Positions 40,728-49,718 of a DNA stretch of 64,000 bases are shown here, piece by piece. The DNA is from SP5GCR1 sp965199685 (GTDB lineage Bacteria > Pseudomonadota > Gammaproteobacteria > Poriferisulfidales > Oxydemutatoraceae), in contig OZ241323.1 of NCBI GenBank assembly GCA_965199685.1, forward strand, positions 806,001 to 870,000, read 5' to 3'. A model generated the notes under the pieces. The model was not told the origin of the DNA, searched no databases, and worked only from the letters and a program-made list of their open reading frames with translations. Within the stretch, counting starts at the first letter, position 1. Every line of letters starts with the position of its first letter. Position numbers and translations under genes: made by a program.

Positions 40728-42080
40728 TTATGTTGTGGTTTTGTGGTTATCCACTTCGGCTTCTATTTTGCCGTCGCTGACTTGGATGTTGATTTTTTGC
40801 TTTATACTCACTTGCTTGATTGAGCGCACCAAATGGTCGGATTTGTCGGTGACGATTGCGTAGCCTCTTTTTAAGGTGGTAGTCGGTCCTAATGTTTCGA
40901 GTTTACTTGCCGAGTGTGCAACACTTTGTTTGGCATACTGAAGTTTGTCTCGTAGATTATCTTGCAATGCTTTGGCGTGCAAAGCGAGCTTGTTGCTGTA
41001 TATTTCCATATATTTGATCGGAGTATTGCTTAACAGCAGGTTACGTTGATGTTCAAGTTGCTGACCACTTATGTATAAATAATTTTTTATCATTGGTGTC
41101 AAACGGCGGCTCAGTTCGTCCAGTTGTTGGGCGTAGTTTTGTAGTTGATGTTTGGGGTGAGACTTGGCAAGTTTGGCTTCCATCAGTTTGATCAATTCTG
41201 ATTTCTGTCTGAATGTACGTTTTATTTCTGTATATAAATTTTTGTTTATAACATTCAATTCTTGCATAAGTTCGTTTTGATCAGGACTGATATACTCAGC
41301 TGCTGCCGACGGTGTCGGCGCACGACGGTCGCATACGAAATCGGCTATCGTAAAATCTATTTCGTGTCCGATGCCGGTGACGATGGGTATCTGGCATCCG
41401 ACGATAGTACGCGCAACTACCTCGTCGTTGAATGCCCATAAATCTTCTATGGAACCGCCACCGCGTACCAGCAATAAAACCTCAACTTCGCGTCTATGTT
41501 CGGCAATCTCTAATGCTTGGCAGATTTCTTCAGGTGCTTTGTCGCCCTGCACGAGTGTCGGGTAGACGATTAGATGCACGATAGGAAAACGTTTGCGTAA
41601 TACTGAGATGACATCTCTTAAGGCAGCACCTTTTTCCGAAGTAACCACTCCGACGCTGCGCGGGTATTCTGGTATTTCTTTTTTTAGAGCTTCGTCAAAC
41701 AACCCCTCTTTATAGAGTTTTTGTTTTAGGCGTTCAAACTCTAATTGCAGTTTGCCACTACCTGCGGCTTCCACGCGTTTCACGATGAGCTGTAGTTCGC
41801 CGCGCTTTTCATACAATTCTATGCGTGCCTGTAGCTGTACCGACAAACCATTTTCAAGCTCAAACTTCAGCTCTCGGTTGTCGCCACGGAACATCGCACA
41901 ACGAATCTGACTGTCGTTGTCTTTGATGCTGAAATAAAAATGTCCCGAAGCGGCACACATGAAATTGGATATTTCTCCTTCCACCCATACCAGCGCAAAA
42001 TTGTATAGCAAGGTTTCTCTGATTTCCTTGTTCAGTTTGCTTACCGTATAAATATTTTTTTCTTCAATTGAAAACTGCAT
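40728..42080 (-). CDS. xseA: Exodeoxyribonuclease VII large subunit
   Basis: A 450-residue XseA. The N-terminal OB-fold has VWVEGEISNFMCAASGHFYFSI (positions about 31-52). The catalytic domain carries VGVVTSEKGAALRDV, RGGGSIEDLWAFNDE and GIGHEIDFTIADFVCDRRAPTPSAAAE (active-site region, about 230-262), and a long coiled-coil helical region ends the protein. It degrades single-stranded DNA with XseB. The last residues (HKTTT) resemble sequence of the flanking repeat. Divergent from guaB, a standard gammaproteobacterial arrangement. Confidence 0.94.
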   Translation of the reverse strand: MQFSIEEKNIYTVSKLNKEIRETLLYNFALVWVEGEISNFMCAASGHFYFSIKDNDSQIRCAMFRGDNRELKFELENGLSVQLQARIELYEKRGELQLIVKRVEAAGSGKLQLEFERLKQKLYKEGLFDEALKKEIPEYPRSVGVVTSEKGAALRDVISVLRKRFPIVHLIVYPTLVQGDKAPEEICQALEIAEHRREVEVLLLVRGGGSIEDLWAFNDEVVARTIVGCQIPIVTGIGHEIDFTIADFVCDRRAPTPSAAAEYISPDQNELMQELNVINKNLYTEIKRTFRQKSELIKLMEAKLAKSHPKHQLQNYAQQLDELSRRLTPMIKNYLYISGQQLEHQRNLLLSNTPIKYMEIYSNKLALHAKALQDNLRDKLQYAKQSVAHSASKLETLGPTTTLKRGYAIVTDKSDHLVRSIKQVSIKQKINIQVSDGKIEAEVDNHKTTT

Positions 42081-42146
42081 GATAACTATTTTGTGTGTGT
42101 GTTTATGCTACACTAGCCGTTTAGTATATACGAGTCTGAGGTTTAT

Positions 42147-43607
42147 ATGGAAATGGAACAAATAAAGCAAGCGTTGACCTTTGATGATGTATTGTTGGTT
42201 CCCGCTTATTCAAAGGTCTTGCCTGCGGAGGTGGACTTGACGGCAAGATTGAGCCGTGCAATTTCTTTGAACATTCCCCTGGTGTCTGCGGCAATGGATA
42301 CCGTGACCGAATCCGATATTGCGATTTCACTTGCCCAACTCGGTGGTATAGGTTTTATACACAAAAATATGCCTATAGATATGCAAGCTGACCAAGTACG
42401 CATGGTCAAGAAGTTTGAAAGCGGTGTTATCAAAGACCCGATCACGGTGTCTCCCGATACTTCAATCAAAACGGTTATAGATTTAACACGAAATTATAGA
42501 ATCTCGGGAGTGCCGGTGGTAAAGGGTAAACAACTGGTAGGTATCGTAACACACCGCGACCTGCGCTTCGAAACTCGTCGCGATAACAGTATCTCCGAAA
42601 TAATGACACCTAAGGAGAGGCTGGTGACCGTCAAGGAAAATACCGATGCCGAAGAAGTCAGACGGCGGTTGCATGAGCATAAGATCGAAAAGATCTTGGT
42701 GGTCAACGACGATTTCGAATTATGCGGACTGATAACCGTTAAGGATATGCAAAAGGCGGAACAGTTTCCCAATGCGTCCAAAGATGCCGAAGGACAATTA
42801 CAAGTCGGTGCGTCTATAGGCACTGGTAATTTGGCATTGGAGCGAGCAACTGCGATTGCAGAGGCAGGGTGTGATGTTATGTTGGTAGATACCGCCCACG
42901 GTCATTCACAACGGGTACTTGATACGGTTGCCGAGATAAAAAAATCTTTCTCCGACAAGCAACTCATCGCTGGTAATGTTGCAACTGCCGAAGCGGCGCA
43001 AGCGTTGCTCGCTAAAGATGTCGATGCAATCAAGATTGGCGTAGGGCCGGGATCTATATGCACCACACGAGTTGTTGCAGGGATAGGAATGCCGCAATTC
43101 AGCGCGATTTATGAGGTAGCACAAGCGGTAAAAGATGAGGTACCACTGATTGCCGACGGCGGGATACGATTTTCCGGGGATTTGAGTAAGGCGATCGCAG
43201 CAGGTGCCGACACGGTGATGATCGGTAGCCTTTTTGCTGGCACCCGAGAAGCACCCGGTGAGATAGAACTCTATCAAGGGCGTTCGTACAAGGTCTATCG
43301 CGGTATGGGTTCTTTGGCTGCGATGCAACAAGGCGCAAGGGATCGATATGCACAATATGATGTAGAAGACGAGAAACTAGTGCCTGAGGGCATAGAGGGA
43401 CGAGTACCTTATCGCGGTGGGTTGGCCCAGGTCGTTTATCAGCTACTTGGTGGATTGCGTTCGGGTATGGGTTATATAGGATGCAATACGATAGCCGAAG
43501 TGCATAAGAAAGCAAAGTTCACCAGAATTACCGAAGCTGGGATGCGAGAGAGCCATGTCCACGATGTTAGTATTACCAAAGAGGCACCTAATTACCATGT
43601 TGAATAA
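42147..43607 (+). CDS. guaB: Inosine-5'-monophosphate dehydrogenase
   Basis: A 486-residue IMP dehydrogenase, the committed step to GMP. The barrel starts LTFDDVLLVPAYSKVLP. A CBS-domain pair is inserted at about 95-200. The catalytic Cys loop GVGPGSICTTRVVAG is near residue 300, and the flap with GMGSLAAMQQG and RDRYAQ follows. A second Met two codons on is an alternative start. guaA starts 17 bp after it. Confidence 0.96.
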   Translation: MEMEQIKQALTFDDVLLVPAYSKVLPAEVDLTARLSRAISLNIPLVSAAMDTVTESDIAISLAQLGGIGFIHKNMPIDMQADQVRMVKKFESGVIKDPITVSPDTSIKTVIDLTRNYRISGVPVVKGKQLVGIVTHRDLRFETRRDNSISEIMTPKERLVTVKENTDAEEVRRRLHEHKIEKILVVNDDFELCGLITVKDMQKAEQFPNASKDAEGQLQVGASIGTGNLALERATAIAEAGCDVMLVDTAHGHSQRVLDTVAEIKKSFSDKQLIAGNVATAEAAQALLAKDVDAIKIGVGPGSICTTRVVAGIGMPQFSAIYEVAQAVKDEVPLIADGGIRFSGDLSKAIAAGADTVMIGSLFAGTREAPGEIELYQGRSYKVYRGMGSLAAMQQGARDRYAQYDVEDEKLVPEGIEGRVPYRGGLAQVVYQLLGGLRSGMGYIGCNTIAEVHKKAKFTRITEAGMRESHVHDVSITKEAPNYHVE

Positions 43608-43624
43608 GCCGCTCTACAAAATGT

Positions 43625-45232
43625 ATGGCTAAGGCTACGCAATCTAAGAACTGCTATAGACTACACGATTTTCTATACGATCACGCCGGCTGCGATAAAA
43701 TTGCAATCATTGATTTTGGCTCCCAATACACACGGCTCATTGCCCGGAAAATTAGAGAACTAGGTGTTTATAGCGAAATATTTCCAGCACATACAACGAC
43801 TGCGAAGCTGAGCGATTTCGCACCGCGAGCAATTATTTTATCTGGAGGTCCTGAATCGGTACATTCTGATTCGGCACCTGATGTTGGTTTTGATATACAT
43901 GTCTTGGGATTGCCGGTTTTGGGGATATGTTACGGCATGCAATGGCTTGCTGTGGAATGCGATGGGGAGATAGAAAGTTCTGACGACCGAGAATTTGGTT
44001 CTGCAGAGATTACGATCAAAGACTCCTCTCCACTGTTCAGCGGGATGCAAGTATCTGCTAATTCAACACATTCGGTATGGATGTCGCATGGGGATAGAGT
44101 CATCGGACTGCCTGATAGTTTTGTAGCCATTGCAGCGAGCGAACATTCTCCGATTGCTGCAATGGCAAATGAGGCGCGGGCATGGTATGGTCTGCAATTT
44201 CATCCTGAAGTAACACACACTACCGATGGCAAAGCGATATTAGAGAACTTTGTATATAATATTGCCGATTGTAAATCGAGTTGGCAAGCTGCCGATATTG
44301 CCGATAAAAGTATAGAGTATATCCGTAGCATTGTTGGCGATGAACAGGTTTTATTGGCACTGTCTGGCGGCGTAGATTCTGCGGTCGCCGCACTCTTGTT
44401 ACAGCGTGCAATAGCTGACAAACTACACTGTATTTTCGTTGATAACGGTTTGCTAAGGCAAGGGGAACGCGCACAAGTCGTGGAGACTTTTGAAAAGCAT
44501 TTCGGCATAGATCTGCATGTAGTAGACGCAAGAGATAATTTTCTAAATGCACTCAAGGGAATAACCGACCCCGAACAAAAAAGACAAATTATCGGTAAAC
44601 TATTTATAGAAACTTTTGAACGTCGCGCGCAAGCAATAGGTAAGGTGGATTGGCTTGCACAAGGCACGATTTACCCCGATATTATAGAATCGGCAGGCGC
44701 GGAAGGATCGCATTTGATCAAATCTCATCATAATGTCGGTGGGTTGCCTGAGCGGATGAAGCTGAAAATCCTGGAGCCATTGGCTTATCTATTCAAAGAC
44801 GAAGTGCGAGCTTTGGGTAGAGTGCTTGGTTTGGACGAGACGATAGTGCGGCGACATCCGTTTCCGGGTCCTGGGCTTGCGGTGCGTGTATTGAGTGCTG
44901 TAGATGAGGAGTCTTTGCATATATTACGACAAGCCGATGCCATATTCATTAAAGCATTATGGGATAGCGATTTATACGATAAGGTTGCCCAGGCGTTTGC
45001 GGTTATTCTTCCAGTCAAATCAGTTGGTGTGATGGGAGACGGTAGGCAGTACGGCAGGGTGGTTGTGCTGCGAGCAGTGGGAAGTGAAGATTTTATGACT
45101 GCGAACAGTGCGCATTTGCCAGCATCTTTTTTATCCGAAGTCGCTTCGCGCATCGTCAACGAAGTATCGGGTGTTACACGCGTCTGCTACGACCTGAGTA
45201 GCAAACCCCCAGCAACTATTGAGTGGGAATAA
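43625..45232 (+). CDS. guaA: GMP synthase (glutamine-hydrolysing)
   Basis: A 535-residue two-domain enzyme. The N-terminal class I glutamine amidotransferase has the Cys nucleophile in LGICYGMQWLA and His/Glu in LQFHPEVTHT. The ATP-pyrophosphatase domain follows, with P-loop LSGGVDSAVAALLL (about 240). The C-terminal dimerisation domain ends IVNEVSGVTRVCYDLSSKPPATIEWE-like (last 26 residues). About 18 residues before the conserved IAIIDFGSQYTRLIARKI are extra; an internal start is not obvious. It finishes the guaBA operon. Confidence 0.95.
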   Translation: MAKATQSKNCYRLHDFLYDHAGCDKIAIIDFGSQYTRLIARKIRELGVYSEIFPAHTTTAKLSDFAPRAIILSGGPESVHSDSAPDVGFDIHVLGLPVLGICYGMQWLAVECDGEIESSDDREFGSAEITIKDSSPLFSGMQVSANSTHSVWMSHGDRVIGLPDSFVAIAASEHSPIAAMANEARAWYGLQFHPEVTHTTDGKAILENFVYNIADCKSSWQAADIADKSIEYIRSIVGDEQVLLALSGGVDSAVAALLLQRAIADKLHCIFVDNGLLRQGERAQVVETFEKHFGIDLHVVDARDNFLNALKGITDPEQKRQIIGKLFIETFERRAQAIGKVDWLAQGTIYPDIIESAGAEGSHLIKSHHNVGGLPERMKLKILEPLAYLFKDEVRALGRVLGLDETIVRRHPFPGPGLAVRVLSAVDEESLHILRQADAIFIKALWDSDLYDKVAQAFAVILPVKSVGVMGDGRQYGRVVVLRAVGSEDFMTANSAHLPASFLSEVASRIVNEVSGVTRVCYDLSSKPPATIEWE

Positions 45233-45246
45233 ACCACTAATCGAGA

Positions 45247-45530
45247 AGTAGGACTGTTGAAAAAGTATCTGCATTAGTACATTCCCCTCCTGTGGAGGGG
45301 TGGCAGGCGAAGCCTGACGGGGTGGTTGTTAAGGTTCTGAACAATGTTACGCCGATTGACCTACTGGATCAATCGGCAGTTCTATTTTTCAACAGTCCCA
45401 TGTTAGCCCTCCCCTACGGTGCATGAAATACTTTTTAACAATCCCATACACGATATTTCTAATGACCACAGTATTAGATTTCGCATAAAGTTACGCCGAT
45501 TGACCTACTGGATCAATCGGCAGTTCTATC
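45247..45530. repeat. Interspersed repeat, copy R8
   Basis: A near-complete copy runs from GGACTGTTGAAAAAGTA (about 45251) to TTTTTCAACAGTCCC (about 45401), with CCCCTCC/GGAGGGG, GGCAGGCGAAGCCTG and CCGATTGA...TCAATCGG hairpins inside. An outer arm ends TACTTTTTAACAATCCC. A second partial hairpin module lies at 45490-45530. The iron-transporter promoter begins exactly where this module stops. Confidence 0.82.
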
Positions 45531-45565
45531 TTGATTAAACTAGAAAAATAATTATAATAATTCTT
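45531..45565 (+). promoter_or_regulatory. Promoter with Fur-box-like operator upstream of the iron transporter
   Basis: TTGATT (45531-45536) and TATAAT (45553-45558) are spaced by 16 bp, close to sigma70 consensus. AATAAT-TATAAT-AATTCTT (45547-45565) matches about 14 of 19 positions of the Fur consensus and covers the -10, as expected for iron-dependent repression. The -35 abuts the end of repeat R8. AGGTAGGAG lies before the gene start. Confidence 0.5.
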
Positions 45566-45620
45566 ATTTAGAGTAAGGAAAATTTACCATTACAATTACA
45601 AAAAGGTAGGAGTTTTATAA

Positions 45621-46619
45621 ATGAAAGTTTTATTGTTTTTTTTGATATTTTTCAATATCGCACATGCCGAAGTCAATGTTTACTCGGCTAGAGAAGAAAC
45701 CTTAATCAAACCCATATTAGATGTATTTAGCGAGCAGAGCGGAATCAAAGTGAATTTGGTAACTGCAAAAGCCGATGCACTGATAGAGCGTCTTCAACGC
45801 GAAGGTCAGGATAGTCTTGCCGATGTGTTGCTCACTGTTGACGTGGCGCGTTTACACAGAGCAAAACAAGCTGGTTTATTGCAATCAATAAAGTCGGAAA
45901 CATTGACCGAAATAGTGCCTCCTGTTTATAGGGATTCGGATAATCAATGGTTTGGATTATCGATGCGAGCAAGGGTTATCACTACGGTTAAAAGCAAGCT
46001 ATCACCGGATAAAGCACCAATGCGTTACGAATCTTTGGCAGACGAACAATGGCGCGGACGCATTTGCATACGCTCCTCCACCAATGTCTACAACCAATCC
46101 TTAGTGGCATCAATATTACATGCAAATGGTGATGAGGCAACATCTATGTGGGCGAAGGGGTTGGTTGCCAACTTCGCCAGACCACCAGTCGGTGGTGACC
46201 GAGACCAAGTGTTGGCAGCAGCAGGCGGATTGTGCGATATTGCGGTGATCAACACTTACTATTTAGCATACATGTTGGCTAATCCCGACCCAGTACAGAA
46301 AAAGGCTGCCGAGCAGATGCATGTAGTCTGGCCTAATCAAGAAGACCGCGGCACACATGTCAATATCAGCGGTGCTGGTGTCACTCGTGTGGCTAAAAAC
46401 AAAGACGATGCGATCCGGTTACTTGAGTTTTTAGTTGGAGCAGAGGCACAGTATTGGTATGGCAATACTAACTATGAATACCCTATACGCGACGATGTAA
46501 AGATTGGTGATATCTTGAATTCGTGGGGAGAATTCAAGGCTGATACCATCGCACTTGATAAACTTGGTGAATTGAATGCCGAGGCAGTCAAATTGATGGA
46601 CAAAGCTGGTTGGCAATAG
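45621..46619 (+). CDS. Ferric iron ABC transporter, periplasmic binding protein (FbpA/AfuA type)
   Basis: A 332-residue solute-binding protein with a signal peptide cleaved after AHA (residue 16). The mature protein starts EVNVYSAREETLIKPIL, as in FbpA/FutA/IdiA proteins. VSLTVDVARLH-like (LLTVDVARLHRAKQAG), LSMRARVITT, and the Fe-binding tyrosine region INTYYLAYMLANPDPVQ (about residues 212-228) are present. It is followed by the permease and ATPase genes, giving a complete fbpABC-like operon behind a possible Fur site. Confidence 0.9.
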   Translation: MKVLLFFLIFFNIAHAEVNVYSAREETLIKPILDVFSEQSGIKVNLVTAKADALIERLQREGQDSLADVLLTVDVARLHRAKQAGLLQSIKSETLTEIVPPVYRDSDNQWFGLSMRARVITTVKSKLSPDKAPMRYESLADEQWRGRICIRSSTNVYNQSLVASILHANGDEATSMWAKGLVANFARPPVGGDRDQVLAAAGGLCDIAVINTYYLAYMLANPDPVQKKAAEQMHVVWPNQEDRGTHVNISGAGVTRVAKNKDDAIRLLEFLVGAEAQYWYGNTNYEYPIRDDVKIGDILNSWGEFKADTIALDKLGELNAEAVKLMDKAGWQ

Positions 46620-46683
46620 CATACGCACAAAGTATTCGCCTCCACCGCTGATAGATAGTGCCTAATTTTCCGCACCTCTAAAC

Positions 46684-48279
46684 ATGTTTTTGATAAGCCA
46701 GAGGTTGCTTACCTTATTGGTAATACTGCCTGCCACCGCATTGATCATTTCGTTTGTAGTGCCAGATACAGAAGTATGGAAACATTTAATTGATACGCAT
46801 CTACTTAGCTACATCACAAACTCATTATTGCTTTGCATTGGTGTTGCGATAGTCTGCTTTGTCGTCGGCACCGCAGGGGCTTGCTTGTGCGTGATGTTCC
46901 GCTTTCCCGGACAACGTTTTTTATCGTGGGCGATGATATTGCCACTGGCTTTCCCGCCTTATATCGTAGCCTACACCTATACTGGTATATTGGACTACGG
47001 CGGTTGGTTTAATACTTGGTGGCATTTAGAGTTAGGTTTGCCGGCACCGCCCATACGCTCCCTAACTGGGGCTATCTTGGTGATTAGTTTCGTATTATAT
47101 CCTTATGTGTATCTGCTTGTTTATACGATTCTCGTGTCACAATCGAGAAATCTGATAGATGTGGCTCGCCTGTGTGGCTTAAACGCAAAGCAAATCTTTG
47201 TGCGCTTGATAGTGCCGATAGTACGCCCAGCGGCGATTGCTGGCATTGCCATTGTGGCGATGGAATCTTTGGCAGATTATGCAACGGTGGAGTATTTCGG
47301 CGTACAAACATTGAGTGTGGGTATATTCAAGGTTTGGCTGGGGTTGGGTAGCCTCACTGGTGCTGCACAATTATCGCTCATCATACTGGTGTTCACCATA
47401 TTGATAATCTCTATAGAAAAAAACGCAAGAAGGCGTATTTCTTATTATAACCAAGGCTCCCATCCGCCACTGCGGGCGATTTACTGTTTACGTGGCAACA
47501 AAGTCGTGATTGCATGGCTGATTTGTGGATTGCCGATTGCGTTGGGTTTCTTGATTCCGTTGTTGCAGTTGATTGTATGGGCCTATCGATACGGCACGGA
47601 AAGATTTGATGTCGGTTATTTGCAACTGATATTCAATTCGGTAACTTTGGGCTTGAGTGCAGCGTTGCTGGTGTTGTTCATTGCAACGATGATAGCATAC
47701 GGTCAGCGTCTACATTCATCGCCCAAATGGCAGTGGCTTGATAAGCTGGCAACATCGGGTTATGCGATACCTGGCATAGTGATTGCTATCGGGGTGTTGA
47801 TTGTAAACAGCACGATAGAAAGTTGGGTCAACAAAACTTTACTTTCTTTTAACTTTGCGTCTTGGGGGTTATTTTTGAGTGGCACGATTGCTGCATTATT
47901 GTTTGCTTATACCGTGCGTTTTATGACTTTAGGTTATAACACGATTGCAAGTAGCTTGACAAAAATATCGCCTAATATAGACTATGCAGCGAGTTCGTGC
48001 GGGACAAGTAAACTGAAAACACTATGCCTGATTCATGTCCCACTGATACGCTCGGGCTTATTGAGCGCAGCGTTGTTGATATTTGCCGATGTAGTTAAGG
48101 AATTGCCTGCAACCTTAGTACTGAGACCTTTTGAATTCAATACTTTGGCAATACGCACCTACGAATTGGCATCAACCGAGCGCATCAACGATATTGCGAT
48201 TCCTTCTCTTAGTATCGTTGCCGTCAGCTTGCTTTCGATCATATTGGTGGCACAACGTATTGCACCGTATAGAAAATGA
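46684..48279 (+). CDS. Ferric iron ABC transporter, permease (FbpB type)
   Basis: A 531-residue permease made of two fused halves, about 12 hydrophobic segments. Each half carries the ABC-coupling 'EAA' loop: DVARLCGLNAKQIFVRLIVP (about 160-179) and DYAASSCGTSKLKTLCLIHVP (about 434-454). SfuB/FbpB family length is about 510-550. It begins 64 bp after the binding protein gene and ends 10 bp before the ATPase gene. Confidence 0.9.
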   Translation: MFLISQRLLTLLVILPATALIISFVVPDTEVWKHLIDTHLLSYITNSLLLCIGVAIVCFVVGTAGACLCVMFRFPGQRFLSWAMILPLAFPPYIVAYTYTGILDYGGWFNTWWHLELGLPAPPIRSLTGAILVISFVLYPYVYLLVYTILVSQSRNLIDVARLCGLNAKQIFVRLIVPIVRPAAIAGIAIVAMESLADYATVEYFGVQTLSVGIFKVWLGLGSLTGAAQLSLIILVFTILIISIEKNARRRISYYNQGSHPPLRAIYCLRGNKVVIAWLICGLPIALGFLIPLLQLIVWAYRYGTERFDVGYLQLIFNSVTLGLSAALLVLFIATMIAYGQRLHSSPKWQWLDKLATSGYAIPGIVIAIGVLIVNSTIESWVNKTLLSFNFASWGLFLSGTIAALLFAYTVRFMTLGYNTIASSLTKISPNIDYAASSCGTSKLKTLCLIHVPLIRSGLLSAALLIFADVVKELPATLVLRPFEFNTLAIRTYELASTERINDIAIPSLSIVAVSLLSIILVAQRIAPYRK

Positions 48280-48289
48280 AGTTATAGAA

Positions 48290-49333
48290 ATGTTGGAACT
48301 ACAAAACCTAAGCGTTGCGATTGATAAACAAACCATCGTTAAAAATGCCTCTTTGAATATTAAAACCGGCAAAATAGGGTGTTTGTTGGGACCTAGCGGT
48401 AGCGGTAAAAGCACTTTGCTTAGATGTGTCGCAGGCTTTCATCGTGCGTTGTCGGGTTCTGTTTATTTAGAGAATAATCTGATAGAAAGTCCGCAAAAAC
48501 GGGTTGCCGTGGAAGCTCGGCGTATTGGCGTTATGTTTCAAGACTATGCATTGTTTCCACATCTAACTGTTGAGGAGAATATTGGCTTTGGTATTCATTC
48601 TATGGGACGACGCGAGTATCAAGTGCGCCTCAAGCGCATGCTCAAACTAACTGAGCTTAGTGTTTATTCGGACTGCTATCCCAACGAATTGTCGGGTGGA
48701 CAGCAACAACGCGTGGCATTGGCACGAGCACTTGCACCACTACCTAAACTCCTATTATTGGATGAGCCTTTTTCTAATGTAGACAGCCAACTCAAGCTAC
48801 AGATGGTACAAGAAATGAGAGAACTATTGATTGACATGAACATTACCACTCTGATGGTAAGCCACGACCAAAGCGAGTCGCTGGCAATGTCAGATAGTTT
48901 GGGTTTGATGCTAGAAGGGCAGATATTGCAATGGAGCAACACTTATGATTTTTATCATCGCCCGGTATCTCGCCAAGTTGCAACCTTCATAGGAATGGGT
49001 ACTATGCTGCGCGGCACGCTCACCGAAAATAAAACCATCAAAACCGCACTGGGTGAATTGCTTCCTACACCGGACACCGTGCTTCCGCAAAGCAAAGAAG
49101 TTGATGTGCTAATTCGTCCCGACGATATAATCCACGATGACGACAGCGACTTTCAAGCAACGATAAAGAAAAAAGAATTTAGGGGCGCACAGTTTCTTTA
49201 TTTATTGCATCTAAAAAACGGTGATTATGTTCAGTGTTTTGCTCCCAGCCATCACGATCATAGCATTGATGAACAAATCGGCATTCGTGTAGATATGGAA
49301 CATGTAGTATGCTTCCCAGCCGATCAATCGTAG
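48290..49333 (+). CDS. Ferric iron ABC transporter, ATP-binding protein (FbpC type)
   Basis: A 347-residue ATPase: Walker A GPSGSGKSTLLR, Q-loop MFQDYALFPHLTVEENIGFG, signature LSGGQQQRVALARALA, Walker B LLLLDEPFSNVD, and a switch His in MVSHDQSE. A C-terminal TOBE-like regulatory region follows, with DVLIRPDDIIHDD. ATG 48290 is used; the frame opens further upstream inside the permease gene but without homology. It energises the FbpAB pair. Confidence 0.93.
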   Translation: MLELQNLSVAIDKQTIVKNASLNIKTGKIGCLLGPSGSGKSTLLRCVAGFHRALSGSVYLENNLIESPQKRVAVEARRIGVMFQDYALFPHLTVEENIGFGIHSMGRREYQVRLKRMLKLTELSVYSDCYPNELSGGQQQRVALARALAPLPKLLLLDEPFSNVDSQLKLQMVQEMRELLIDMNITTLMVSHDQSESLAMSDSLGLMLEGQILQWSNTYDFYHRPVSRQVATFIGMGTMLRGTLTENKTIKTALGELLPTPDTVLPQSKEVDVLIRPDDIIHDDDSDFQATIKKKEFRGAQFLYLLHLKNGDYVQCFAPSHHDHSIDEQIGIRVDMEHVVCFPADQS

Positions 49334-49336
49334 TGG

Positions 49337-49377
49337 TTGTGCCCATGCAATGGCATTACTTTTTCAACAGTCCCAAG
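49337..49377. repeat. Interspersed repeat end fragment, copy R9
   Basis: About 40 bp ending TTACTTTTTCAACAGTCCC after the fbpC-type gene. Only one terminus of the repeat family is present. Beyond it, 49378-49541 is unremarkable sequence leading to a small gene. Confidence 0.7.
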
Positions 49378-49541
49378 CGTGATCCGTTAGATTTAGTGAA
49401 GCGTAATTGTCTTCTAGTAGCCCTGCAAACGCAACATGGAGTTTAGCTGAGAAATTAAAAGCAAGGCAAATTGTCAAGCCAAAGGCTGATATAATCAGCT
49501 GACTGGTCAATAAAAGAGACGATTCAAATGGAGATAGGGTT

Positions 49542-49718
49542 ATGCGCTGCTTAGAATGTGGCAAAGAAGTTATACATTTAGACAATGAATATTTGGCACG
49601 ATGTTGTGGCTTGACGCTACAAGAATACGCACTGCGCCATAAATTGCCGTTGGATATACTCGTACCATCTTCACAAATCAATGCCACCGCCGACTTTGTT
49701 GTGGAGTCAACACATTGA
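49542..49718 (+). CDS. Small Cys-rich protein, MucR/zinc-finger-like N-terminal module
   Basis: A 58-residue frame: MRCLECGKEVIHLDNEYLAR opens with CxxC, then CCGLTLQEYALRHKLPLDIL, resembling the CxxC...(H/C)C-G-(M/L)T-xxEY-xx(R/K)(H/F) finger of MucR-like and related small proteins. It uses an in-frame GGAGATAGGGTT upstream. The TGA stop (49716-49718) is in frame with the following methylase, which has no start codon of its own in that frame. So this may be a truncated gene, a control protein, or the N-terminal domain of one broken protein. Confidence 0.45.
   Translation: MRCLECGKEVIHLDNEYLARCCGLTLQEYALRHKLPLDILVPSSQINATADFVVESTH

Noticed and set aside
49364..49687. 107-codon minus-strand ORF
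   Set aside because: Antisense to the Cys-rich finger frame and includes a repeat end; no homology features.
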